DNA of 64,000 nucleotides. It comes from Rheum nobile (Eukaryota > Streptophyta > Magnoliopsida > Caryophyllales > Polygonaceae). The notes under the pieces are model-generated. The model did no database searches. It worked only from the letters and a program-made list of their open reading frames with translations, and was not told the origin of the DNA. This document shows, piece by piece, positions 45,006 through 56,178 of this stretch (its first letter is position 1; each line of letters begins with the position of its first letter). Position numbers and translations under genes: made by a program. The stretch is from NCBI GenBank assembly GCA_027886185.1, contig WOAB01000596.1, forward strand, positions 496,001 through 560,000. The letters are read 5' to 3'.

Positions 45006-46380
45006 TTTCCGTACATACCATTGGCCCACATCATGACGCCAGCCGTCCCAAGGACATCCGTCGAGTCAACAACACCGCTTGAAGAACTCATCGCCATGGA
45101 AATAGGTGACCGACCAGAAGAAGACATCATTGACACCAATGACGACTGGATGCTACCTTACATCAGATGGTTAAAAGACGGCATTCTTCCCGACGACAAG
45201 ACAGAAGCAAAAAAGCTCAAGGTACAAGCACTCTCTTTTGATATCCTACATAACATCTTGTACAAAAGATCTGTCACAGGGCTACTCCTACGATGCCTCA
45301 AGACTCCAGAAATCGGACGTATCTTACAATCGCTACACGAAGGAGAATGTGGGAACCACACCGGCGGACGAAGCCTCTCAGGGAAAGCTCTGCGGAACGG
45401 GTACTACTGGCCCACGATGAACAAAGATGCTATGGAGTACACCAAGAAGTGCGACGCCTGTCAGCGGCACGCGCCCGTCCATCATCAACCCTCAGAGCTC
45501 CTCCATCCGACTTTGGCTCCATGGCCCTTTATGAGGTGGGGAATGGACATTGTCGGGAAGCTTCCGCCCGCGTCGGGACAAAGTTTTCTTCCTCGCCATG
45601 ACGGACTACTTTTCTAAATGGATCAAAGCAGAAGCCTACAGAGAGGTAAAAGATCAACATGTCATTTCATTCATAAAACGCAATATCTTGTGCAGATTTG
45701 GCGTCCCATCGGAAATCGTGTGTGACAATGGCTCCCAATTCATCAGTCATAAGACACGAGCCTTCTGCGACCAATGGAACATCAAGTTGGTCACATCCAC
45801 ACCTCGGTACCCGCAATCCAACGGACAAGCCAAATCCAGCAACAAAATCATTATCAACAACCTCAAGAAACGCCTCACTGGGGCTAAAGGCAAATGGGCA
45901 GACGAACTCCCATTCATTCTCTGGTCCGACAGGACCACTCCAAAGAATGCGACCGGACAGTCGCCTTTCTCTCTCGTCTATGGGAGTGAGGCAGTCATTC
46001 CGACTGAGCTACTAGTTCCGACCACCCATTGCAACCTTCAGACGAACGATCAAAACGACGTCGAATTGGCACACGATCTGGACACAGTGGACGAGATCAG
46101 AGAAAGAGCCCGAATCAGGATGGTCAGGTTTCAACAACAGGTAGCAAGGAGTTACAGCAAGAATGTCCGGATCAAGGCATTTAAGGTCGGAGATTGGGTC
46201 CTCAGGAAAACATTCCAAGACACCAAGAATCCGTCCAACGGAAAGCTCGCACCACAATGGGAAGGACCCTACTTAATCACCGAAGTAGTCGAACAAGGAG
46301 CATACCAGTTAGAAGACAAGGACGGACAACCAATCCCAAGAAATTGGAACGCAGCACATCTAAAGCTATACCATTTCTGA
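45006..46380 (+). pseudogene. Integrase of element C, catalytic Glu replaced by Lys
   Basis: The zinc module reads LHEGECGNHTGGRSLSGKAL with KKCDACQ. First Asp is in WGMDIV (45546-45548), second in CDNGSQF (45724-45726). The third triad position reads GQAKSSN, with AAA at 45832-45834, where element B has GAA. A frameshift at about 45585 (GGGACAAAGTTTTC) sits between zinc module and core. The C-terminal GPY/F module (KLAPQWEGPYLITEV) and HLKLYHF end are intact. The triad change alone should abolish strand transfer. Confidence 0.92.
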
Positions 46381-47102
46381 ATCAAACAAGGTAAAGCATT
46401 ACACAATTTTATACATCACTTACTATCGCATATACATCGCTATCTTCTTTTACATGTTATCATCTGACACTAAGCGAGGACTTCCTCCTTATAAAATACA
46501 AATGCAGAACAGCATTGACATATACACTGGATCCAGTCATCCGCAAAAGCGCTTACATTACATTACACGATCGATCGGAACACGGGGAGATGACAACACA
46601 GGCACGTCGGCACACCGCCTGCCTTACATAAAACATAAGGTACGACACCTTATTACATTCACGCAATAGAAACATATTGCTTACCTCTCCGGCATAAAGT
46701 CATGACTAACACAATACACAAACAAATCGCAGGCCTGCTCTACACACATACATACGGCGGAGCCCCACTCGACGGAGCACACGGGCAAAACCGACATACA
46801 TAAAGCGTCACCGACTATTCCCTTGAAAGTCTGACGAACATGTACGAAACAAACTAGCATACGATTTTATATGTAAAGACGAAATTGCATCAAAATACAA
46901 ACATTTTTATACATAAACGCGACCCACGATGATGGACGGGTCGCCAAAACACATTGTCTGTCTACACATCTGTAGGACTTTATCAACATTCACTTAGAAA
47001 TATTATGCGACCCGCGATGGTAGATGGGTCGCCAAAACACATAATATTCAAACCCACACGCAGGTGGGGCAAACAAAGTCGAAAGTACGCAAGAAATGCA
47101 AA
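46381..47102. other. Region between integrase and antisense ORF of element C
   Basis: Noncoding. The hairpin-forming phrase GCGACCCACGATG...CGGGTCGCC is present twice (46919-46949 and 47006-47036), each followed by AAAACACA. A near-identical copy lies in element B at 24152-24192. Confidence 0.6.
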
Positions 47103-49021
47103 TCAGGCATCGAGGACAACAGCATTACCTTCGGCAGGGGCTGGTTCCAGAGAGGCTGCCTCGTCAGTCGGCTCGACATCGCCAGAGTGGGCCTCATCCT
47201 CGTCGGCACCCTCGTCCACGGCCTCTTCTTCGACGCCGGCCAAGCGAAACAGCGCCTGACCAGGGTTGCCCTTTGGGAACATGGAGTCCAAGGTCTCATT
47301 CTCTGCCTTCAAGTCCCAGAGCTCGTGCTTGCCTTCGCCGAACTCCTCGATCATTTCGACGCGTGACTTCAGCGCGTAAAAAGCACCAACGTCACCAGCG
47401 ATATGGCCATCGACGATCCGAGCCCGCTTCACCTCTTCCTCAATGCCTGATCGGCTCTCTTCAAACTCTTTCCGGCTTACAACCAGCTCCTCTTGACAGC
47501 TCTTTAACTCCCTGGTGAGACGGCGCTCAGTCTCCTGACAACGGCTCTCCGATCCCTCCAACTTGGTCCTCAAGGACGCAAGAGCGGACTCCGACCTGGC
47601 AGCTCTTTCCTCGGCCTTGGCAACCATCGCCTTAACGCCAGAATACGCGCCCAAGAGGTACTGGAAAGACTAAAGAAAGAAAGTACAAACAAGTAGTCAG
47701 AAAACTTAGTCAACGAAAGAGGGAGAATTACAAAATAAAGACAACTCACCTTCCACACGGAGCATCCCGCTTCACCAATGCAGTCCAGAGGAGAGGCGTC
47801 GTCAACTTCCGATTTCAAAGTCGGGTCCTGGGCGTAAAAGAGGTCGGCAATCGATTGTCCGACCGCGCCGATCTTGACGACTCCTTCAGTGGACGCCTCC
47901 TTCTTCTTGGGAATCGCCTCTACCATGACATCATCGGAGGGAGCACCTGCCTTCCTCTTGGAACCGACTTTGAGTGGGGGCGCCAGGTCCGTCAGAATTG
48001 ACTTGCTCGACGCCGCCTTAGCCGCCGCCTTTCTCTGTTCGATCAAGCCTTTTCCAGACACCACCTTCAGACGAGCACTCGTTCGACCACCAGGGGAAAC
48101 TGACACGACAAGACAACGAAAAAGGAGAAGATCCTAAAGCACACGACGAAATAAAAAACAGTAAAGAAGGACTCCCAGAGTCGAGAGTCTACCTTTTGCG
48201 CGAGATGATGAGATGTTCGACATGTCGTCTTGAGAAGCAGGAGTCGTCGACAGCAGGTTGACGTTCACAAACTTTCTCTCAGACACGGGAACTCCAAGAA
48301 CAATCTTTGACAAGCCTTCCGACCCGCTACTCACCTCCAGATCTTCTGGTTCAGGAACTACAAAAAAGAAAAGTTAAAACAAAAGTTAAGACACATAAAC
48401 AAGCAAAGAAGAAGACAAACACGTACTCTCAACTCGCCACTCAGTCAATAAGAACGGACACTCTCCCCCCTTCTCCAGAGACGAGTGTTCGACAAAAAAG
48501 AACTTCGACCCCCATCCTCAGTCGTTCACGTCGAGATTCAGCACCAGAGGCTTCCGACCATGTCGGATACGTAACTGAACGCGTGAGGAGCTCTTCGACC
48601 CAATGAAGTAGTTGTATCACAAAGCATCAAAATCAAAATCAGCCTCAGATCGGACATTTACAAGGTCCAAGACCCTAAGAACCCTCCATGCATGCGGCAT
48701 CACTTGACATGGCGCCAACGCCAAAGTAGCTAAGAAATCCCTGACAAGGGGAGAGAAAGGAAATTTATGCCCTATTCGAAACGGGTATGCATAAAAACAA
48801 ACCCATCCTTCATAACGTGCATCGGCCCTCTCATCCGGGTGAGGCAACTTGGCAACCGTCTCCAGTGGAAAGCCTCCAACTTGAAGAATTTGATCCAGTT
48901 CTGCTTGGGACAGAGTGCTCGTTAGAGCATCCGACTCTTTCAAAATGAAGGGAGGAGGAGCTTTGCCCTCGCACAAGTCAGAAAGAATCTTCGACGACTC
49001 GGAAGCTTCGCTAGAAACCAT
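47103..49021 (-). pseudogene. Antisense extra ORF of element C (gypsy-type plant transposon protein)
   Basis: It runs opposite to gag-pol, with start ATG at 49021. Exon 1 has LSQAELDQILQVGGFPLETV, GHKFPFSPLVRDFLATLALA and CQVMPHAWRVLRVLDLV, parallel to element B's exon 1. A TGA at 48617-48619 replaces the Trp of B's DFDALW. Further exons are marked by TTTTTTGTAG (about 48362), CGTGTCAG (about 48098) and TTTCTTTAG (about 47671) acceptors. They encode an Ala/Lys-rich segment and a coiled coil (LASLRTKLEGSESRCQETER) with an acidic C-terminus (GDVGAFYALKSRVEMIEEFG then GEEE-like). Donor GTGAGT near 47749 is intact. Function unknown; one inactivating stop. Confidence 0.78.
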
Positions 49022-49309
49022 TTCAAGGACGGAAAGAGAAGGGAATCGAAGAGCTATGGCTAGAGAAATTGGAAAACTTACCAAGGAAGCTTGTAGGAGA
49101 TGACGAAGTGAAGTCTAATTGCTCTCCTCTGCTCTGAATTTATGGAGGGAAGTAAAGACCTGCAGAGGCATCGCATCGTGCCCCGATCGCACGCCACGTA
49201 ACCCTAGACAACCGCGCCAAAAAAGAATGGTAGAGATCGTGTCTAGAGAAGTTGCCTCGGACTCCGCTTTACTTGCCTAAACCGAAAGCCCAAGGCAACT
49301 TGGGGCTAT

Positions 49310-49981
49310 TGTTGGGCCTGGCATCCCCTGGGAAGATGGATCGAGCAAATCAAGCCCAAGCCCACGACAGATCGGAAGAACAAGAGAAAATCCCAGAGGA
49401 GGCGACGGGACTTCTCCAGTCGAACGCCCTCCGACAAGATCGTGAAAACCCCGCCAAGCATTAAATGCCAAGATTGATCAATGGCCATAGCATTTACACA
49501 GCACCATAATAAGCAGTAATTAGTGACAGAATCTCCATAATAAAATCCCGGCATTGAAGATAAAGATGGAATCGAAATGTAACGGTCAGAGGCATGAAGA
49601 ACTTGCCATATTTGGACGAAGAAGAAGATAAGAGGCACACATACAATTACGCGAGCACAACAACCATTTTCTCGCTCAGAAACACATCAGAAGAACACAT
49701 TTGCTCTAAGCTTAGCTCTCAAAGAGTCATCCACGTTGATTCGTCGTCGGTCGCAACCTAAAAGCCACCGATCGAGTCCTACCGGATCTCTTATCTTACT
49801 ACGATAAGTTGTATCTCGATTCGATCTGATTTACACGACATCTAATAAAATCATCTCGCTATTCTACATTTACTTCTTGTTTGTCTATTATCTATTTGGT
49901 TTGGATTGTTTTCTATCACCCGATCGACTAGTTACCCCGTCTAAGGTGATTTAGGTCGTCCGATCTTTTCATCCCAAAACA
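49310..49981 (+). repeat. 3' LTR of element C
   Basis: 672 bp. A weak polypurine end CAACTTGGGGCTAT precedes it, as in B. Followed by GTGTC. Confidence 0.95.
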
Positions 49982-50284
49982 GTGTCCTAATGAGAAAACT
50001 GGTGTTTGATCCTTTAATCCACAAGTTTCCCTGTATGCCAATCTTTCTCGACACAGTGATGTCTTTCCTAGATGTACATGGTACCTGAGTATTCAAACAA
50101 GGAACAATTTAGTCATTAAGTCCTTATCCACATCTCCATTTCCTTTACCTTTATTACCAGGCCTTTGAGTCTCAACCATTCCTGCAGGAGTGAGGTGAGA
50201 CTCGCTTCGTTCCTTGTCAAGTAACTGACCTTTGTACGAATGAAATACCGGGAACTTTTCTCACTTTATTCTGCACAGAAAGAG
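49982..50284 (-). other. Spacer of element E right of element C
   Basis: Noncoding sequence downstream of gag, with no protease or integrase motif. It continues at 40060 on the other side of element C. Confidence 0.55.
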
Positions 50285-52240
50285 TTAGTTCTTGCGAACC
50301 CAGACAAGCTTATGCTTTCTGGGCACAGGAGCAACATATCTAATCTTAGGAGGTTCAGCATTCATTTGCTCTCTAGTAGTGCAAGCAATCTCCTCATTGT
50401 GTTGCTTCAGAAGGCACTCTTGTTTGTAGTGACCAGAGTGTCCGCAATACCAACAGACCCTATGGCACTTCAGATCTGCATACTTGCTCTTTCCAGGCCA
50501 AATTGTTTTGTTAGCAATCCTTGAATGAAAATCAATATTATTGGACTTACTGCTTTGAGATTGCTTCAACCAGATGGCATGAGCCTTCTGTCCATGGTAC
50601 CAAGCCTTACCCTCCTCAGTCGAGTTTGAACAGTTTTTTCCTTTGTTCCCTCCGGAGGAACTTTCCCCCTTTTCTTTTACATACTATTTTCCTTCGACTT
50701 TAGAGCCTTTTTGCTTGGTCCCATCAACAGGAAGTTTGGGTTGATATCCAATCCCAAAGCGAGGTACTTCCTTTGACTCAGTCTTCTTTTCATTCTTGGC
50801 TGCAACAAAGACAATACCTTTTGGCTTGTCCTTCTGTTCCTCACTGAGTTTGGTTAGATTACTAGAAAGTTTTGCATTTCCTAGTTTCAACATTAATGAC
50901 TCGGCCTCGAGTGAGGAAACAGAGGACTCCAGAGACGTAATCTTTTCAGTGAGTTTAGGACACTCAGTGCAAGAGTTTGAAGGAGAGGATGAACCTTTCT
51001 CAAGATTGAGCACTTTGTCAGCCCAACCCTGATTTTCTTCGATCAAACTTGAGATCGATTCATCTTTCTCTTCAATTTGCTCACTAAAAAGACTATTCTC
51101 ATGAGCAAGTTTCTTAATGAGAGATATCAAGCTTTCTTTAGATTTTCTTTTTAAGCTTGATACAAGATCAGATTCAGTTATCTCATCGTTGAGTAGATCT
51201 CCCTTTGATTCATTGGGAACTTTAATGGCCATCACGCATACATCCCTGGAGTGTGACGATTCTTCGTCGTCTGAGTCTGAGTCTCTCCAGGTGGCAACCA
51301 TTGCCTGCTTCCCTTCATTTGCTGGAGGCATTCCTGCCTTTTTCTTGAAGCAGTTTCTGGCCATATGTCCCTTGTTCTGACAGTGGTAGCACACCACATC
51401 TTTTAGGTCTCTGTTCCCTTCGGAGGAACTCGACGAATCCTTGTTTCGAGACCATATCTTCCTCATGGCTCTTGTGATGAGCGCAACATCTTCATCACCA
51501 TCTTCATCTTCATCTTCGACTTGGGACAAGTCAAATGCCCTTTTCACCTTTAAGGCAATGCTCTTTGCCTTCTCCTCTCCCTTCTTGTTCAGCTTGTGAT
51601 TATAGACAGAGGCATTGCTTTCCAGCTTAGCAACAACCTCTTCCATGGTAAGAGTCTTGACATCTGTCTGAGAGTAGAGAGCAAGAGTAATGGCATCCCA
51701 CTGAGAGTTGAGGCCTTGCATGAAGTGGTGAGTCAGCTTCCAGTCTGGCATTGCTTTACCAAGGAACTGAAGCTGACCAATTAGCCCCTGGAATCTGGAG
51801 CAGTACTCCTGAATGTGTTCGTCTTTTCCCTGAGAAACTTGGTCGTACTCCTTGATCAGGGAGGGAATCTTGTTTTTCTTTGTATCTTCATTTTCTTGAT
51901 GAAAACGCTTCAAGGAATCCCAGATCTCCTTAGCAGTCTTATAACTCATGATTTTCTTGAGATCGAAGGGAAGAAGAGCCATGTGAAGGATCTTCTTAGC
52001 CCTGCTGTTCTTCTCCAACTTCTTCCAGTCATCATCGGTGTAGTCGACCTTTGGCTTTGGCTTTGTCTCATCTTTCTCATTTTTTATATCCAAAGGTCCG
52101 ACTTCAATGACTCTCCAGATCTGTCCATCTAGGGAACAAATATGAGACTCAATTTGTTCCACCCACCAGTCATACTCACCGGCCTTCAGAATTGGTGGCT
52201 TCCAGAATGAATCACCGATTGCATTGCTTGACGATGACAT
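50285..52240 (-). pseudogene. Gag of element E with two zinc knuckles and one in-frame UAG
   Basis: ATG at 52240, 43 nt inside the primer site. The first 518 codons include the copia Gag head (FWKPPILKAGEYDWWVEQI), the UBN2 region (KEIWDSLKRFHQENEDTKKN, EYCSRFQGLIGQLQFLG) and a zinc knuckle CYHCQNKGHMARNC at residues 284-297. A long acidic/coiled-coil extension follows. UAG at 50684-50686 ends this ORF. The same frame continues 133 codons to 50285 with a second knuckle, CWYCGHSGHYKQEC. The two-knuckle, long-Gag plan is usual for SIRE. Apart from the UAG the frame is clean, so this Gag may be the best-preserved large protein of E. Confidence 0.9.
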
Positions 52241-52282
52241 CTTTCCTGCAAATTCTGTAACGAAAACAATCTAGAGCACCAA

Positions 52283-52294
52283 GCTCTGATACCA
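52283..52294 (-). other. Primer-binding site of element E (initiator tRNA-Met)
   Basis: TGGTATCAGAGC on the coding strand, two bases inside the 5' LTR. Confidence 0.9.
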
Positions 52295-52296
52295 AT

Positions 52297-53219
52297 TGTT
52301 GGATCGTTAGAGTTACGTCTGAGGGAACAAAAGCTTTGTTCCCACAGAAGATGCAGCGGATTAAAAACAGCAAGAAAGATAACGAACGAACTCACGATGT
52401 ATAGTGGAAACCTTGATTAGCAAAACTAGCTTCTCAAGGAAAAACCACTACCTTCAAGCTTCCGCTTGAGAGGATTTTGAAGCGTCTACTTGTCTTATTG
52501 ATTTCTTGTTCGATTACACTTGTATCCTGGACTTCGACCTCTAAACAACCAGCTAGACTCGAAGACTCTTCTACAATGATGAATCGAACTCAACCCTCAA
52601 AGACTTACACACACCTCACTCTCTTTTTCTTCTTAACTGAATGCTCTCAATTCTTCGTTCTTCGTCGTTCAAAGCCGTACTTAAGAAATGAATCCTCACT
52701 TCACTTAAATACAACTCGGCTAAACCCTAATCATAACAAGATAGGATATTCTAAAATCGGATTACAAAAGATATGATTTTGTTGGAAGAATAATATCCCA
52801 ACCGATTATATTAATTAAGGAAGGAGTTCCTTAATTAATCCAATCGGAAGGATATTCTTCTTCTCTCTCCAATTGCCTTATCTTAGGAAATATTCCTAAG
52901 ATTACACAATCGGGTTTTCTCTCTCCATATCTTCGCGCAATCCGGCTTGATCCTTGGAGCCGAAGTCTTCATCCTTTACCGCATGTGCTTCTTGATTTGT
53001 TTCCTTAATTCAACACGCTGGATTTCTTCTTTCCTTTTGCAGCCTTGATCTGGTCCGTCACTTCAGTTCCTTGAGAGGTAACAAAGCACTTGACAGGACT
53101 TTGTTCCCTCTGAGATCCTTTGCTGCAAAGCTCCCTGAGATAACTTTCCTTGTCCCTGAAACACTTAGTACACATATTAGTTGATTGTTTGTTACCATCA
53201 AAACCTAAGGAATTCAACA
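52297..53219 (-). repeat. 5' LTR of element E
   Basis: 923 bp, adjacent to GTACA at 53220-53224. Confidence 0.95.
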
Positions 53220-53224
53220 GTACA

Positions 53225-53320
53225 TTTCCATACACTGATCTTGAGAGCTTCTTTGCTGAGTCCTCGAACATAATTTCCCAAATACCTTTGCAAGAGGTAG
53301 GCTACTTGGTCCTCCAACAT
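53225..53320 (-). pseudogene. VPS13-type (chorein) first exon, interrupted at its splice donor by element E
   Basis: The ATG at 53320 begins MLEDQVAYLLQRYLGNYVRG followed by LSKEALKISVWK, the highly conserved chorein N-terminus of VPS13 lipid-transfer proteins. The exon ends at TGGAAA and the next bases are T-GTAC, which is also the target copy of element E. The intron, and a possible remnant of exon 2 (minus strand about 35990-35935, similar to TGGAGCTCACAAATATG), lie on the far side of E. Full VPS13 proteins are thousands of residues, so only the first exon is kept. Same strand as the PES and CAF1 fragments. Confidence 0.82.
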
Positions 53321-54011
53321 CTTCACGCTTTTCCTGATAAAATCTACCATACAACGAAAGCAACCATGACTTATATGCAAGGATAGTAGGGCAATCAGAA
53401 GCCATGTTACCATGAGTATCTAAGAGGTAGTGTAGAGGAAACTTAGAAAATGTACCTCCAACCTCTACGCAAGTGGCAATATCCTCTCGACATATCGTCG
53501 AACACCTTGCATGCACTAGATATTGTCAAAAAATCTGAACATGTCATCGGCGATGTAGGTTGCGTTAGGGGAGCACACTAGAAGATCCAACCTTCTGAAC
53601 ATCAGCGGCACCGGAATCAACCATAGGTTGGTCGTGGTGATCCGTTACTGGTCGCAGAATAGAAGCGGGTTCACGAAGAGGATGCCGAGGGTTTAGTCGG
53701 AGCTAGAGGTGAGCATCGTGTGGACGGTGTTGAACCAACTTGAGTGACAAAGGCGACACTTCACGAACCAGGAGGTGAGCACTTGGTGGACGTCAATGGA
53801 GGAAATCGCTGATGGAGGGAACCACAGATGGTTGTGAGAAAGGGAGACAGAGGATGAGAGACAAGGATATAAAATAGAAAGGGTCAAATCTCTAAACAAG
53901 ATTTTTTTAAGGGTAATTTTAGGATATTATTATAAAAAATGGACAATGGGCCTCAATCTATCTAAAATTATAGATTTAGCATGGGCCCCAAAAATATTGG
54001 GACGGCCCCTG
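53321..54011 (-). other. Upstream of the VPS13 exon; no gene recognised
   Basis: Two short minus-strand frames (about 53516-53330 and 53899-53693) match nothing I know. The region ends in the GGGCCCC-rich right terminus of the candidate hAT-like element. Confidence 0.4.
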
Positions 54012-54023
54012 CTCTTCAGACAT

Positions 54024-54954
54024 CACAGTCTGCACACACCAATTCATTATAATCTATATGCATTTCAATGATTGCCCAACTCTCAAATAAAACAACAGTA
54101 TGAAAGCAACCCATAAACGCTAGAATATAAAGAACAGGGGAAATCGTAACATGTAACATCGTGATCACGTAATGACCGATGTAAGAAAATCACCGACAAA
54201 TTTTGACTTGTTTTTTTGACAAGTTTCGATTCCAATTGTATATAATGAAACTTTTGAATGGGGTTTTGATGTATTCAATCAATTTACTAATGGAACATTG
54301 TACAAGAGAGTGCGGTACAGATTTGGTTAATAAATTTTAAAATTAAAATATTATTAAATATTTATAAAAATTAATCAGGTAATTTATAAACTTAATCTCT
54401 GGATACATAAGATAATTGGATTTTTGTATCATAAAAATTGAAAATATATATGCAAATTTATATACAAAAATGAAATATAAATTAGGAATTTGAATAAGAA
54501 AACATAAAAGTTTAGATTTAAGTAATGAGAACGTTAATTTTTATAATTAATTAAAAGGAAAAAAGTAGTTAAATTATATCACATAATTATTTTATTTATT
54601 TTATATCTATTCTAAAATTTGCATAATGAATCATATATTACCCATTATGTTCAATTGCATGTTACCAATTATATAAATTTTTAGTATTAAATATAAGAAG
54701 TAACGTAACTAATAAGGAAAACATATATTATAAATAATATTATTTACAAAAAAGTAGAAATTAATAAGGTAAAAGGATATGAATACTTTTTGAGAAAATA
54801 GTATCCGTATGATTAAGGCAAGTTATTTTAGCTAAAAATAAATAGATAAGAAATAGTATATGTAACTATCAAAATTAGGAAAGGGTAAAATTGTAATTGT
54901 ACATTGAGATTTGTCTACGTATAATGGCTCATATACTAACACGTAAGAGAGATA
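54024..54954. other. AT-rich, no gene seen
   Basis: Noncoding sequence without recognisable repeats. Confidence 0.5.
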
Positions 54955-56178
54955 ATAAGGACTTTAGTATAGTTTGAATCACATGAGGATGTTTTGGGTA
55001 TAAAGTGATCAGGATTAATGTTAGCCACTAGATTTAGGGAACGAAGAACTATGATTAAAACACATAGTGGTAAACTTGTAAATATATTTCAAAATTTTAT
55101 TTTTTTCCTAAAGTAAAAAAAATTCACCAATTGTTTTCTTGAATATTTTCCTAAAAAAATTAGTATCATGCACTTTAACATCTTAATCTTGCACTTTAAC
55201 ATACTAACTCATGCACTTTCATATATTTGCATATGCACTTAATTTTAAATTACTAAATATTTACTTTAGCATACTTACACATGCACTTAATTTTAGAATA
55301 CTAAATTTACACTTTAATATACCTACACATGCACTTAATTTGGAATATTGAACATACACTTTAACATAATTATATATTCACTTTTAAACATATTAAGCAT
55401 GCACTTTAACATGATATATATGCACTTTAACATACTAACATATGAACTTATAACATAATAATCATACACTAGATAAAATGTGCACTTTGGATATACATGT
55501 TAGACGTGCACATTTATATATTACCCGATGCACTTTAGCATATCAAAAATGCACTCTATGTGAGCATTAAAAATATACTTCTATATGCACTTTGGGTTCT
55601 TTTATACAAGCATTTTTGGTGTTTATATATGCACTTGAAGTATAACTAATTTTAGAAAGAAAAAAATCAAAAACAAATTATTTTCGAAAAAAAATCAATT
55701 AATTAAACTTTTGGAAATAATATAATCAAAATTACAACATTTATAATTTTGTCATTTTAATCCTAGCCTTCCATCTTTTAGATCTTGTGACCATGAGTAT
55801 GACTCAATTGCATAATGGTCTTACGGTATAAAGTGGGAAGTAATTCCACAACATCTAAGAGATGAAGGGATAAGATTATAGTGGCAAAATTGTAAATATC
55901 ATGGTTTTCATTACATTTTTGTATTAATTTTTTTTTTTAAATTATAATTTTTTCAGAAATAAATTATAATTTTTTCAAAAGTATTTTTTCAAAAATTATT
56001 ATTCTTTAAAAGAAAACAAAATTCAAAAAATATTTTTTTTGCGAAAATTATTTATTTTCCCATTTTTTCCCGATTAGTTTTTTTTTTAATTTTTTTTTAT
56101 TTAATTGTATTGTACATCAAATGCATAAATAAGCACCAAAAGTACAATTATAATGAATTCAAAGTGCATATATAAGCA

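Larger units (their letters stand above)
40061..49981 (+). mobile_element. Element C: full-length Tat-lineage Ty3/gypsy retrotransposon nested in E
   Basis: The LTRs at 40061-40735 and 49310-49981 (TGTTGGGCCT...CCAAAACA) are flanked by GTGTC at 40056-40060 and 49982-49986. The order is gag, protease, RT/RNase H, second RNase H, integrase on the plus strand, then a spliced antisense ORF before the 3' LTR. It is related to B at protein level throughout, but its LTR sequence is distinct apart from the ends. It carries several stops, frameshifts in RT and integrase, and a Glu-to-Lys change in the integrase triad. The LTR pair differs at about 19 sites plus a 3-bp indel, mostly C/T and G/A. Confidence 0.95.
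36177..53219 (-). mobile_element. Element E: pol-less SIRE-type Ty1/copia element, minus orientation (hosts element C)
   Basis: The LTRs of 923 bp each (36177-37099 and 52297-53219) begin TGTTGGATCG and end TTCAACA on the plus strand. Flanks are GTACT (36172-36176) and GTACA (53220-53224), a 5-bp duplication with one mismatch. The primer site matches initiator tRNA-Met, and an AAAAAGGGGGAAT tract precedes the 3' LTR. Its own sequence, without C, is about 7.1 kb and holds a gag and one other large ORF. No protease, integrase, RT or RNase H occurs in either flank of element C. It is thus non-autonomous. The LTRs differ at about 15 positions by eye (1.6 per cent). Confidence 0.92.
31486..54023. 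mobile_element. Candidate hAT-like element carrying host gene fragments (interrupted by element E)
   Basis: The 10-bp direct repeat CTTCAGACAT stands at 31486-31495 and 54014-54023. Near the left end is CAGGGCCCCCAAATATTTAG (31532). Inverted near the right end is CAGGGGCCGTCCCAATATTT (reading back from 54011). CAGGG termini with GGGCCCC blocks are common in non-autonomous plant hAT elements, whose duplications are 8 bp. The left end appears to carry about 36 extra or degenerate bases, so the exact left terminus is unsettled. Without element E (17 kb) the unit is about 5.5 kb and contains two minisatellites and fragments of at least three host genes. No transposase was seen. Confidence 0.45.

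Noticed and set aside
31486..54023. Helitron as the vehicle for the host gene fragments
   Set aside because: The ends show inverted GGGCCCC-type termini and flanking direct repeats. No TC start or hairpin-CTRR end was found, although ends outside my view cannot be excluded.
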